Below are positions 13,070-24,876 of a DNA stretch of 64,000 nucleotides, in pieces. Position 1 is the first letter of the stretch, and each line of letters starts with the position of its first letter. Below the pieces are notes generated by a model. It made no database searches, was not told where the DNA came from, and worked only from the letters and a program-made list of their open reading frames with translations. The translations under genes were made by a program, and so were the position numbers. The DNA lies in NCBI GenBank assembly GCA_950022655.1, contig OX465583.1:35243360-35307359 (forward strand). The letters run 5' to 3'. The stretch comes from Alentia gelatinosa (lineage: Eukaryota; Annelida; Polychaeta; Phyllodocida; Polynoidae).

Positions 13070-16000
13070 AGGCAGCCAGCGCACAATATCATCATTAAGC
13101 TGTCACAAAGGGAACCCCCTTAAAGCAAGCTACGGGTGTCTTTAGGATTGTCTCGAGAAATTTAAGTTAGCTAAACATTGTAGGAAACACTGTCTGACTG
13201 CCGATTAGGGGAACAGTGTAGAATAACGTCAGTCTGTGCTGTTATTCTAGTAAATTGGAAGATTGTTTAAACATTGTGTAAACTGTTTATATATATATTG
13301 TTTTTTTCTCGTTAAGAGTACATCGTATTAAATCACTAAGTTCATGGCATCCAGGGACTGATTTTAAATGGGACATAATGAAAATCAAACTTGTGTACTT
13401 TGGAACATGCAATCCTAAACCAAATCGTAGCTAAAATGTACGAGACGTGAAAGGGAAACATGGATAAATCTCATTACCAATTGTAACCCTGCGGAAGAGG
13501 ACTAAATTGCTATATTGACTCCCATAGATTGAAAATAAGCGTGCATGTAACCTAACATACTTATGTATTGTACCCATAAGTAGGACAACATACTCAACGC
13601 AGTTATCGATAACCGTGCCCGGGTTACCCGTAATCACCCTTAATTGGGCCCAATTAGCAAAAACCCTGAGCGCCATGTGGGAAGGTGTGCATTGTGGATG
13701 ATGGAGTAGCGTGTACTCCATGTATACACAAGTCATCAGTACCAGCTGTAAACCGATGCCGCCTGGATTGGCTCGGAGCTGCTCAGTCGTGTCTAGGCTC
13801 GTTCTGTATGTGTATAGTTTTAACTCACTGTGAAGAAGTGTAACTCTGGCCCCACCCACCATGTCCGCTACACACGACGTTTCTGGTTTGGGTAATGACA
13901 ACTAAAGCGTTCAACAAGCTCTCTGCACACTAAAAGTCGGTCCCGGACGATGAAACCAGTAACTCAGGCTGAAAATTAACCGACACTGAAATAAGGAACA
14001 CTTGGTGGTTGCTTAGGAAGGAATAAGAAAAGAGGTACTTGCGGAGAAAAATGGAGGCACCGAACAAAAACATGGACAAAAAAGACGACTATTATTAGTC
14101 GGGATGGGGTAAAAACAAACCCTGAAAACAACCAGAGCTGTGGGTAACCTTTGGAGTGCCATCCCACAATGGCTCACATAAAAAGAGTTACACAATACAC
14201 ATAGCCGACTGTTGCTGGGTAATGTACGCATAATACCTCCAGACAATGCTTGTGTAAGCCGAGACTATGACGTAATACATGTGGCGCCTAGTTCTCCATC
14301 TTGCCCCCAGGTCCCAAATACCTGGGCGCCTAGTGACAGACAGGTGAACTGATTCTTAACAGGTGTGCAGGTAAGGAGGTAGCCCAAGGGGATGGGTGAT
14401 GGAGCGGGTGGGGGTAATAACATGGAGGGACTTTGTGCTACTATTTACTTTCTGCCTGGACCACCCAACCTGCCCCACCCACTCCCCTCAGGCTCCATCC
14501 TCTTGACCGGTGGTGCGTGGTTGATGGCCCGTCGACCAGACATGACCCCACGACCAATATTGGGTTACGAAACCGAGATCAAACTAGGGCGGAAGTCGGC
14601 AGCGCCGCCACCGGCTAGGTTTTAGGCACCTGGCGTATAAACAGGTAGGGAGAGTGTTGGGAGGATTACGAATGCGTACTATGTTGATCCACATGACTGA
14701 GGTGCACCTCATTTACATGCGTCTTTAGCAACAATAAAAACAAAGTCTTTCTCTGGGCAGTGCCTCCTTCTGAGTTTCTGTTTTATGGGTTAGATTGATG
14801 AGTAACATGGCAAAGTAACTATCATGGAGATCTTGCTTAAAGTGAGAATGGTTTCCTAATTCTCAGTAAGGCAGGCGAAACTTCATCTTTATCTATATTG
14901 GAATCATATTCTATATTATTTTGTTTCATTATCTCTCAAATCTGAATGAAACCACCTTTTCGAAATCATATTTATTGATAAAGCTCATGTTCCAGCTCAA
15001 AATAAGCACAGCTCTGGGTCAAAAAATGAAACCAGAAATATATGTAAACACCTTGCTAATGCTTATGGATTTTATTCTAGCTAAAATGGATATTCCGTCA
15101 TAGAATAAGGTATCTAACGATGAATGATGGAGAACTGTAGGTTTTTTTCTGCAATTGTCATTAAACTCTATATCTTACCGAGAGAAATAAGAGAAGTCAT
15201 CGGCCTTTTTTCACTGTCTCTTAGTTTCGCAATACATTTCAATGCTGCTCGCACTAACAAGGAGAAGAATGGTAAGTTGGTTCTATTGACAACCTGTTGC
15301 TATTGAAAGCCGCGGAGTGTAACGAGACACAGGTCGTACTCACGTATTGCCTTCGTATTCCGCCCACACAATGCGCAATCGTCGTCTGCACAGTTTCTCT
15401 ATTATTCAGTGGAACCTCAGTCGGCCTCGACTCCAGTGTTTGTTAAGCAGAACACCCATTCAGCCAAATCCACGTTGGAAGCGTAGATTTGGCAAACAAG
15501 AACATGGTTTCTATATTTGTCTGGGGCATGACTAATAGTGTTGGTCAATTCTATAGTGACCAGGGGTCTGTTGTGGCCTGGGCAAGGCGCCAGCTGACCA
15601 CTTGACCAGATGTTACCTTTTGTATTGTACGGTGACGAAAGTGGTGACTATACTCAGACTAGCCCCCACCACCACCACACACCACTACCTCCTCCACTTT
15701 TCTACGATGTAACTACATACCTCTAACACGAACTTCATGTGTATGCGAATGATGGGCCCTATTGGAGAAACAGAGGAGTGATCCTTTGGGCCAGGCAATG
15801 ACCATTAAGCGTGGCCTAATAGTGCTTCACAAGAGAGTCCTAAGTGTGGGCCTTAAGGTTGTGAGAAAGTTTGATCCCCAATTAAGACTCTAGTAGGGTG
15901 AAAATTGAGGCTACTGGACTATGGGAGTTTTATGGCAGTTGCACCTTCGTGATTTTGTATATTGCTCAAGATTCATTTGAAAGTTCAATTCTTAGAAGAC

Positions 16001-16333
16001 CTTTCCTTCTTTTGGTGTGTGATTTTCCTAAGCACTATTCACAGTTTTAAATGGATTACCAGTTTTATTACCCAGATCCTTCAATACAGTAATAACATGG
16101 TTAATTCAATCCCATATATGATAGGAAGACTGAAATCATATTTCCTTTCATTAATAGATATCAATAATATTAACAAGTGCTTCTCAACTACGGAGTTCTA
16201 CATCAAAATACTAATTCCAAAACTATCTTCCCATGAGAAAGATATTCTGACTCAGCATCAAACCTGTTTTACAGGTGAGCCACAAAAATGCTTGAAAAAA
16301 GTAGTGATCTAAGGTATTCTTAAATTCACCTTT
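13070..16333. other. gene-free stretch
   Basis: No gene is supported. GAGCTGCTC occurs at 13776-13784. A minus-strand open frame at 13431-13901 (156 codons) is the longest here, but it shows no domain-like pattern and is within what chance allows in 64 kb. A GGCGCCTAG word occurs twice near 14283 and 14325. Confidence 0.5.
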
Positions 16334-16346
16334 ACGCTATTCAGGA
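16334..16346. repeat. left target-site duplication of the SINE
   Basis: ACGCTATTCAGGA, identical to 16667-16679 on the other side of the SINE. Confidence 0.9.
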
Positions 16347-16666
16347 TTTGTTTTGTTTGTTTGGTTTGATTTTACGTCCAGTCAACCATTATAGGTCCTT
16401 TCCAGACTTTCTCAAGATTCTTTTACACCACTAGGGTGGTGATCGAATCTATGTGATGAATTCAGGTAGAAATCTCACCCCTACACATTTACCGAGGTGA
16501 GAGTTCTTTTACTTCCCACACCACATAGACATGGTATGAGAAGGATGGCCTTTGATATAGCAGTAAATCTACCACTGCTGGGGGTGGGACTCCAACCCAC
16601 AAAGTCTTACAACCTTTGGGTTACAAGTCCGGTGCTCTAACCACTGAGCTAACTCCCCACCCCCAA
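16347..16666 (-). mobile_element. tRNA-derived SINE with 13-bp target-site duplication
   Basis: The element is on the minus strand. Its head (about 16666-16580) is tRNA-like: an A box TAGCTCAGTGG (complement of 16641-16651), an anticodon-loop-like CTTGTAA, and a B box GGGTTGGAGTCC (complement of 16587-16598, one mismatch to the usual GGTTCGANTCC). Its 3' end reads GGACGTAAAATC followed by an AAACAAAC-type tail ending at 16347. The direct repeat ACGCTATTCAGGA flanks it exactly, at 16334-16346 and 16667-16679, which is a 13-bp target-site duplication. The central GGACGT(T)AAA plus AAAC tail resembles SINEs I associate with molluscs, but the family is not confirmed. Transcription would be by RNA polymerase III and mobilisation by a partner LINE. 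Confidence 0.88.
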
Positions 16667-16679
16667 ACGCTATTCAGGA
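16667..16679. repeat. right target-site duplication of the SINE
   Basis: ACGCTATTCAGGA, identical to 16334-16346. The perfect match suggests a fairly recent insertion. Confidence 0.9.
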
Positions 16680-17069
16680 GGGAGGTAGTAATATATAGTC
16701 CAAAAATATGAGTATCAGAATTCAATGTTCAGCAATGTCATTTCGAACGATATGTCTTGTAGATAAGAAGAGATTCGATAATCTGAGGCTGAGTATAAAT
16801 AGTTAGGCCTACAGTCTTTCAGAACCAGCCAACGATCACATCTGATGATCGATTCGGCCTGGATTAATGAATAGCCTTTTTTCTCAGGAAAAGCGATCAA
16901 CGTAAAATCATCGTAAAACGTCTATCATCATCGCGTCCTTTATCAAAATCACATAGGTGACATTCTGAATTTTACCACTGAAAATACTCTCTCAAAGTGA
17001 CCTGATATGAACTACATTTTATGATTCATTCTATATACATTTTCAGAATCCCATCTCTGATACATCTGT

Positions 17070-17345
17070 TGTTGGTCAGAGCGGCCTGATTGGCGCCGTA
17101 TGGTGGGTGTTATGATATTGTGTGACGCCTTATTCCTGGACGCGACTGTGTGGCGTCGTACCGGACTTTATGACGGAGCTGCTCTGAACGTTAAGGAGAC
17201 AGCACCTACTTGTACCCCGTGATCGACGAGCATGTCCCAGAGAGCGACTTGCGAGCTGCTCACATGCACGCGTGTTTATCACCTCCACGTGCGCCTCGTA
17301 TATACAAACCTAAACCACAAACAACACGAGTTTAACGTTTGTAGC
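17070..17345 (+). promoter_or_regulatory. CpG-rich promoter-like block upstream of a candidate first exon
   Basis: This block is richer in CpG than its flanks and carries an inverted CCAAT (ATTGG) next to GGCGCC at about 17089-17097, plus two copies of GAGCTGCTC at 17176-17184 and 17253-17261. A Kozak-strong ATG follows at 17346. Together these look like a TATA-less promoter and 5' UTR, by inference only. Confidence 0.3.
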
Positions 17346-17379
17346 ATGGCCACCACGACATGGGCCGCGCTTCCTAAAG
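17346..17379 (+). CDS. candidate short first coding exon
   Basis: The sequence AGCATGG gives a strong Kozak context for an ATG at 17346. The frame reads MATTTWAALPK and is followed at once by AAAG/GTCAGT, an acceptable splice donor. If spliced there, the exon would contribute eleven codons plus one base. Unspliced, the frame stops at 17438. It lies directly downstream of the CpG-rich block. No protein family can be recognised from so short a peptide, and chance occurrence of both signals is quite possible. Confidence 0.2.
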
Positions 17380-17439
17380 GTCAGTTTGGGGAAGTTTGCC
17401 CATTCAGAAGGAGGATATATTGCATTCCGCAAAGGTAAA

Positions 17440-20400
17440 CTCCTGCTCCGAGAAGAAGCATGCTCTGGGTTGTTTTCTTGTACCACATATTAGTGGTTTA
17501 CAGGACCCACTACCTTAGCAAACAGCGTTTGGCTTTTCTTTTTTACCTGACAATAACCGCCAGATATGTTAGGTGAAGATGGGAGAAAGTAATTGCAATA
17601 ATGGAATAAGGAAGACGCGAACATGATTCAGGCCCAACCACATACCACTTCTTGCCACCTGAGACATAACCAGCTACATAGCATGTTGGTCTAATAAGAA
17701 GTGAATTGACAATGTCTCCATTTTGAAGAGTAGGAAGCACATATAGGAGAAACTGGGATTTCTGCCTTCTTAGACAATTTCCAAAGATTGATTTATATCT
17801 TTAGGAGACGGCCCCACTGACCGCCTCAGTATCCGCTCCTGCTCCTAATCATAGCACCAACCACCTCCAGATGCCACGCCTACCTTTACCCTCCCCCTGC
17901 CGATCAAACCTGTCAATCATCTCACAGACCACTCCCCATCAATCACCTAACGGACCAGCGTCATTAACCCTGAAGGCAACGGTAAGGGGGCAAGGTCACG
18001 TGATCCTAGAAAGATCCCGGCATGCACCAGAGGTCATGATAGTGTTCGGGAGCGTCCCGTTTCTATGGTTACGGGTATACATAACACTGGAGTTTTGCTA
18101 TCCCGGGTCATGGAGGTTGAGGATAATGAGATGAGTGATGACAGGCAGAAACGGGGGCCCAAGGACAAATAACTTTCTAAAGAAATAAAGACAGGAAGAT
18201 TCCAGGAGACTCCCGCAGTCTATTGTCGTCTTATTATGTGTTTGTTAGTATAACAAAGACAGATCAATGATTTTGTGATTGTTACATCGGGCATTGCAGT
18301 TATTGCCTACCAGCAAGGACGCCCACATTCTATCCCATACATGTCAGAACAATTATTGGCAGATGAATCAAGCCCTACATGCATGGACGCGTTAGGACTA
18401 AAAACGCCGGTGTACAGAATCGAAGTTATTTCCCGACCACCGATCCTACCTCCAGACAGTCTCCATTTCGTAAAGGACTAATAAATTCATAAACCATTTT
18501 TCAGTAGTGTTTGTTTATTCTGGTACAATATACGAAAATATATGTACTGATTAAAATGTACGTGTACGGCCCTTCCTTTTTTCCCCACGGAGATAAATCT
18601 TTCTCTGATACTTCTGTATTTTTTCAGACGTTGAGAGTATTACGTATGTAATGGATATCATGCAATCTATTCTAATTTCATGATATATCTATATCACAGA
18701 TCATCTTATTCTAAGAACTATATTTCGTAAATGTGTTCAACAAATCTATGTATTGCATGCGTGAGTCTATATCTTCAATCCATGTAAGTATATAGGATTA
18801 TCCAAGTGTATTCTTCTCCACCCTCCCGTCATTAACGGGCCCCACAGACATGCCGTTCGCTGGGGAACCTTACAGCTGAGGTAATACTGGGAGCTAGTCA
18901 GAGCAAGACGGTGTATGTTTTTTGGACCCGGATAGGGGAAATTATTGCTTATAGGAGGCGAGGGGAGGGGTGGGGGACTCCATGGGACCCTCATCGGTCA
19001 CCCACCACTGTCGGCGGATGACAGCCTACTGTCACACTCCCGACGCACTGTCTCCTGACTAGGCACCCCATCGTTGACCTTTGGTTTGACCTTCAGGTGA
19101 CCTTCCAAGGGCTTCGTCTCTGTGGCGGCGGCCGACCTTTCGTCTTTGGACAGCGGCAGACAAGCGTCTTTACATGGGGTGGGCGGTGCGATAACCCGCA
19201 CCCCCTTAGGATTAAAGAAATATGTATCCAAGCACCACCACCCCCACCATCACTTTCGACGCAGTATACACGCAAGAGAAGCTTCACTTTATTTTCCTCA
19301 AATGCCAAACAATATCAGAACAAGAAGTCACAAACAAAGAAAAGTAGGCTTCAAAGGGAAAGGAATGATCTAAGGTCAGATGTGATATGATAAACTGTTT
19401 TAGGTATGAAGTACGGAGTACGATCATGATGTTTATAACTCCTTCCATACCAACTTCATCAACATCAGCGTCCTTCCCTTGTAGGGCCCAGACACGGTGG
19501 CAACACGATATGCTCTACCACTGTAGGCTTCTCATATCTCTAAAAGATTCCCTTATCTCCTGTTCCCACCACTCAGGTTGCCGAAGCATTAGGCTTCTCT
19601 TTTGCAAGACCTCGAGACATGGATATTCCTATACAGTATGCCGCGATGAAAATGCATTGCCTCCACCCCCTCCCTCGATCCACCATAATACCATCGCCAG
19701 TCTGCCACTTCATCCATCCTTCTCTCCATGGAAACGCACTGGAGTAATGCATCTAGATAAAGATGGACATGCAGAGAATGTACGCATGGAAATATGAGGC
19801 GTATAGATAGATGGGACCGGCTGAGTACTGGGATGGTAGGATTGAGATGGTGGGGGGAGGTGGGGGTTGTCTGTGTATATCGGAGAGGGTTTATATTCCA
19901 GTGGAGGCCCTCGGCAGGTGATGGATAGAGTCTCCAGTGGCTGGTTCCCACAGGGCCAGCCGTTCCCGGCGGGGAGTATTTAACCTAAAGATGATTTATG
20001 GCATTGTCAACGACGACATTGCCAGCAGAACGCTGCAAAACGCGCACGTGAACGCGCAGGCAGCGCTGGGCGCATGTGCGGGGACGTGAATATTAACACG
20101 TTATTCTCTGGGCAAAGTTCTGCATGTTTTATGACATCTTTAAATGAGGGGTTCTGGAACTAATGAATCTGCTATGAATATTCATGAGACATGTTCCTCT
20201 CCACCCTATTAGGCACCGTAGTTACGATTTTTTTTCAAACCAAGACGATAAATATCACTTGTTGAGGATATAAATGAATTACAAACCCCCAAAATAAGTA
20301 TCAGGGTTTTTATATTAGCAATTTGTGCAGTAATTAGTATGCCCAAAACAAAACGAAATTCCAGATATACTTGAATCTAAAACTGTGATGTATATAGTTC

Positions 20401-20870
20401 AGATACTTTGTTTTGTTTATAACTCATCACACATTGGCCCTACATATTGCAATTAGTGGATAAACATTTGGTAAGATAATAACATGTATTTAATTTATTG
20501 GCAAAAGGAAAAACATTAGGGTCACATGCCTCCTCCCAACTCATTGCTATACATCACCAGAGACGCTATCTTAAAAATGCTGACAATTGAAAACCATTCA
20601 TATCTGAATCTGGAGATATGCCAAATGGTTGCGTTTATGCATAGGTTCATAGCCTCCAGGCACCAATAAAAATCACAGTCGGGTAACGTATGTGAGTCTC
20701 TCACTGAATATAAAGAGATAACACTTCCGACACACGACGAAAATGAAATAAATAATCCTTCTGGATTCACAAGAAAATAAATGACATATTCATTTCTAAA
20801 AAGAAACTATACCTGAGAAGAAGAACCGGAAGCAGCTATCACTTAGTGACGCCGCTAGTGTGTCTTCCTC
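17440..20870. other. gene-free stretch
   Basis: No gene is supported. Composition alternates between AT-rich DNA and short GC-richer segments (about 17870-18010 and 19000-19230). Overlapping open frames near 19090-19390 are present in several phases at once and show no protein-like pattern. Confidence 0.5.
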
Positions 20871-21324
20871 TCACCAGGGGGAGCGTCACCTGGAGTGGGG
20901 CAGACTACCCGGCCCCGGGGGGTATTTGGCCAGCTGGTTCTCTAACCTACTCCTCCTGGGGCTCTGCGGATGCTTATAATGGTTCGGCGTGTGGCAGGGA
21001 TGTATGCTGGAGCCCGCTCTTTACATGTTGGTCGCCATATGGTTTTGTGTGGTGCCGCTTGAAAAGCCAGGGTGGGAACGGCTCTCTATTCTACTCTTTA
21101 AACGGTTCACAGATAAAAAAAGAACGACCCACAGCAATGGTATAGAGGTAAGTTTCCGAGGAAGAGCGCTAAACGATGTGGTCTCGGTTATACATCATGA
21201 CAGAGGGTGGGAATGGTCGCTAAGGGTGGGATCCGAACCAGGGGCAAGGCTCATGGGTAGATTTGTTCCAGCAAATGTCTGGTCATTATTTTTTATATAC
21301 ATGAAAGAAGCCGCTAACGCTATC

Positions 21325-21545
21325 GTATCGAGGTGTTGCACAGCTGGTTAAGCACGTGACTCTGATGGCTGCGGACCTCACCAAAGTTCCGTTTTGTTGC
21401 ATTCCTGTCTGTCACTACATCTTGATGCTTCTATGTTTCACTGTGATTTAACATTAGCTGTTGTTCCAACGGCATAAACCACCATCAGCCCCAGTCACTA
21501 ACCATCGTGTTACGAGCTGGGATCCCAAATGATTACTAAAACTAA
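21325..21545 (+). mobile_element. possible tRNA-related SINE remnant
   Basis: The sequence GTTGCACAGCTGGTTAAGCACG near 21336 resembles an A box and D-arm of a tRNA-derived head. A body containing CGGCATAAACCACCATC at about 21470-21490 resembles the 3' region of some invertebrate SINEs. On the minus strand nearby, GGTTCGGATCCC (complement of 21229-21240) matches the B-box consensus, suggesting a second tRNA-like relic. I found no target-site duplication, and the B box of the plus-strand copy is not clear. Confidence 0.3.
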
Positions 21546-21811
21546 AGTATTGTTTTAAATAGGTGAAATAGGCTGAGTCATGAGGGAACGCCAGAAAACT
21601 AATTACAGAACCTGATCATGACTGTCGTGATGAAATGGAAACCGAGCAGCTCGAAGCGTGCGGTTAAATAAGAGGAGCAGATGCTGGCTGGGTTAGGTAA
21701 TGTCATGTTTCAATGTTCAGACTGATTTAAGCTGCAAGCACACTCAAAATCCACATGTTATTTATTGGGGTCCTGTAACCGAGCAGGTATAAAATGTCCC
21801 CAGACTAGGAA

Positions 21812-21863
21812 GGGGCTGGGTGGGTGTATGGGTGGGAGGGTGGGTGGGGGCAGGGAGGTAGGT
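21812..21863 (+). repeat. strong G-quadruplex-forming tract
   Basis: At least six GGG blocks with short loops (GGGTGGG, GGGTGGGAGGG, GGGTGGGGG, CAGGG) lie within about 50 bases of the plus strand. This meets the usual G3+N1-7 quadruplex pattern several times over. The surrounding sequence gives no promoter or gene context. Confidence 0.75.
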
Positions 21864-23285
21864 TTACCTTAGGAGCAGTGATCGTGTTGTTCTACCTGGC
21901 CACACCACGCTGTGCTTTCCTTCCCAGCTGTCGGCAACGGTAACACTAGCCGATGACTCTGTATGATCTATCGGACGATGGCACTAGGGGAGTCATATGC
22001 CCCCCTCCTCCGTAGCCCTCCACAGGCCAAAACCCTGCCGGGGGTGCCATGACCCGTACTGAGTACTACCCCATGTACATGTGTACTCTAAGGGGTGTAT
22101 GACCTTGAAGAAGGTGTAATGTAGCGAAGATATACAGAGTCACTATTCTAGCTCCAAGTAGGGAAATAGAGCATGCATATTATCTATTCATTCATGGAAA
22201 TGGGCAATACCATGAAGTTTGTGTGGTATCTATTTCATGAGGTTGGGTTATGGAATTGGATGTGCTACAGGTTTGAGACGGTAGGGTATACTTCCTTTGT
22301 AATAGATATGAGTACGATTTGTATGGTATAATACACTAGAATTCTGTAAAGCGAAAAAGGAATTTGATTGGAAGCCACAGAGAGGGATAAAATATGGAAG
22401 ATCTGACAAGGTTTCAAGGAAAGCGTGAGTAAGGTCAGAACTGAGGGATCCACAACAAAAGACCATGAACAACGAAACACGATCTTAGTTCAGCACATTT
22501 CGCGATTCAAACCTATGCTGTCAGATTGGTTCATTGATTGGTTGTACTGTATATGTATATATACATTATATCCATATATATGCATTTATGAACAGTCAGT
22601 TTCATTCCGACATGTATGTGTCATCATGTAATCACACTTCTCACTAAAACAAAAACCTCTGGACTTCTCTACTCTCAGCAGCTAAAACATGAGATACCGA
22701 ATAAGAACATGAAGCCACATTCTTCTGGCACCTAAATGTGGCTTCTACCATGGCTCCAGCAGTTTATGCTGCAGATTTAGGTAACTGCCCTGCAACCACA
22801 GATAACGATGCCGAATGAAAACCACCTCCTGGAGAACACATCCTGACTCGGCCTGCCTAGGCATGGGTTGGCAGTTGGCGGTGGAGAAGCCCCCTGTTGG
22901 GTAATAATGTAATTAATGCAGCAAGTCGTCTTGATGGGAAGCCATGCGCAAGGCGCAGTTTGTATGTGATTATGAGGGTAGACTTCTAATTAACGGCGGG
23001 CGTACTTTACATTGTAACACGGCAGATTAGGGTGGCCGGCATGTCTCTGGTATTTACTTTTCACAACAACCACAGGCGGGAATACTACTCCTCACCGTAG
23101 GAATGAGACCAATGGCGCTACAGAAACTGCGTATTGGCTGAAATTCTTCTTCCAGACCGCAATAAGGTGGAAAAGTTAAAGACCTAAATCAGATCAGAAC
23201 TAGCAGAGAAAGGGCGATATATGGAAGAAGTAAAACACTCGTTTGTATCAATTGTCGTACAATAATATGTCAGATATGTATTTTT
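21864..23285. other. gene-free stretch
   Basis: I see no gene or complete element. Several short frames are of unremarkable composition. Confidence 0.55.
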
Positions 23286-23312
23286 TATTATTATTATTAT
23301 TATTATTATTTT
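23286..23312. repeat. (TTA)n microsatellite
   Basis: About eight to nine consecutive TTA/TAT triplets following a T run. Confidence 0.9.
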
Positions 23313-23865
23313 CTGTCTTTTGACAATTGGCCTACTATTGAAGAATTCCTTCACTTAGACACCAACCTCTACGTCTGACGCTCATATACTTAGTTTGCAC
23401 TGTTTTATCCCTCATTCTAGGGGCTCTAAAACTAGGTTTATACTGTTTTATCCTCCATTCCAAAGACCAAAAAAACTAAGTTTTTACTGCTTTATTCCTC
23501 ATTCCAGCGGTGGGTTAGTAAAGATAACGCGAGTATCAAACACCTCACATTCCGTTATCTCCCCACTTCCCCTTTCCGCCTTCCTCCTTCCACTCCCCCC
23601 ACGGTGGCTTCACCATTCCGGGCGATCCTCTCCTCCTGTGTGTCCAGGGGGGAGGGGCATGGACCCATGAAGACGTCTGCATGCAGGGCTCCACCCAGAT
23701 AAACAAGGATCGCCTCTCATATCACCATGAACCCGGGCAAAATGAGATCACCACCTGGAGAGACTCTGCTCCAGGGTGTCAGATCCTGGGCGCCACCCCT
23801 CTCCATCGAAGAACCAGCGGATGGGCGATAATAGGAACTTTACAGGGCCGGGAAGACTGTCTCCC

Positions 23866-23905
23866 CTTGTGACGTCACCTAGTTCATTTCCGGCGGAAGG
23901 TGACG
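23866..23905. promoter_or_regulatory. CRE palindrome beside an ETS-like site
   Basis: A full CRE, TGACGTCA, occurs at about 23870-23877. It is followed within 20 bases by TTTCCGGCGGAAGG, which contains inverted GGAA cores of the ETS type. Both are common in proximal promoters, but no linked exon was identified. Confidence 0.25.
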
Positions 23906-24268
23906 ACTCCCAGAAGCAAGCGCCAGGCGGAAGCCATCAGGCTGACCGAAGTCTTTCTGTTATCTGCCTTCCTATTGGTCAGTTCCCTGAAGCTCTTGCC
24001 ACTTGGTAGTTGGGGAGTTGGAGAGAGACATCTAGAATGACAAGACGAACTGGCGGGCCACGCCCAAGGGAATTATGCAGTTTATGGGTTGTCCATTTGC
24101 AACTCTCTCTTTATTTAGAAGCACTCCCGACCTAATGACCTCGGCTAGGTTCTTAAAATAACTCTCGGAACATCCTCGAGTATAGGAGACAGTCAAATTT
24201 GTATACTTACCTAATAAAATAATTTCACTTACATAGGAGCCAGCTAAATTTTCATATCGAATAACTAA

Positions 24269-24876
24269 AGCCTGTAAGACACCGAAATTTTTTCCCGATT
24301 GATCCCGACCATCGGCTCGGTGAGAGTCGGGAATAAAATGTCGATATCTTATACCTATAAGACACCGACACGATGACTCTTCCCGACGACACCTCCTGCC
24401 TTTATAACCTCGTAAAACAACCCGATTGAGATCAAAGAGAGCGCCCGGGTGCCGGGCCCGGCTGGGCCCCGGGCCGGGTGATAAGTATATATATAGGCAA
24501 TAATGCAAAGTTTAATAACTTCTGGCCTATTTAAAATATCAGAAAACGGTTTTCAGATCTATGGTCGCTTGTTTCTCCCCTACACATCGATATAAGACAC
24601 TTGTAAATCGGACTGAGGGATAGCTGGCAACGCTTTTTAAATGGCATGCTTAGAATCGGTAACAATCGGTGAAAGTGCGTACACCGGAATCTTAAGGTCG
24701 GGCAGAGTCGGTCATATCTGACATGGTAGTAATGCCCGACGCGTCGGGAAAAGCAATAAAATCGGGTCGGTGAAGTGCGTACACCGACCCGATTGATGCA
24801 GATTGTCACAGACCCGACGGATCCGTCGGGCAAAGGTAAAATCGGGCACAGCGGTCGGGTCGGTGTCTTATAGGCT
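24269..24876. mobile_element. non-autonomous TIR transposon, TAA target duplication (PIF/Harbinger-like)
   Basis: The left end AGCCTGTAAGACACCGAAA and the reverse complement of the right end AGCCTATAAGACACCGACC match at 16 of 19 positions. A TAA triplet flanks each end (24266-24268 and 24877-24879), as in PIF/Harbinger-type insertions (TWA target duplication). The 608-bp interior has no transposase. It is rich in TCGGG words and hairpins, including two copies of CGGTG...GTGCGTACACCG (about 24669-24690 and 24771-24792) and a GC-rich palindromic cluster near 24446-24480. A further TIR-like word CCTATAAGACACCGAC occurs inside at 24354-24369, suggesting nesting or internal duplication. The 158-codon minus-strand frame overlapping it (24032-24508) is probably fortuitous. 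Confidence 0.75.

Noticed and set aside
13431..13901. 156-codon open frame on the minus strand
   Set aside because: It is the longest non-repeat host frame, but it has no motif, domain pattern or splice logic, and this length can arise by chance in 64 kb.
16576..16666. Possible functional tRNA gene on the minus strand
   Set aside because: The anticodon stem does not pair and extra bases lie before the B box. The head continues into a SINE body with tail and target duplication.
20846..21351. Overlapping frames after a good acceptor (TGTCTTCCTCTCACCAG, ending 20877), one phase looking like membrane segments
   Set aside because: The membrane-like phase has an in-frame TAA at about 20975 and the other phase has implausible Trp/Gly/Ser composition. 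There is no donor or family match.
24032..24508. 158-codon open frame on the minus strand
   Set aside because: It overlaps the TAA-flanked transposon end and has no recognisable domain. It is probably fortuitous.
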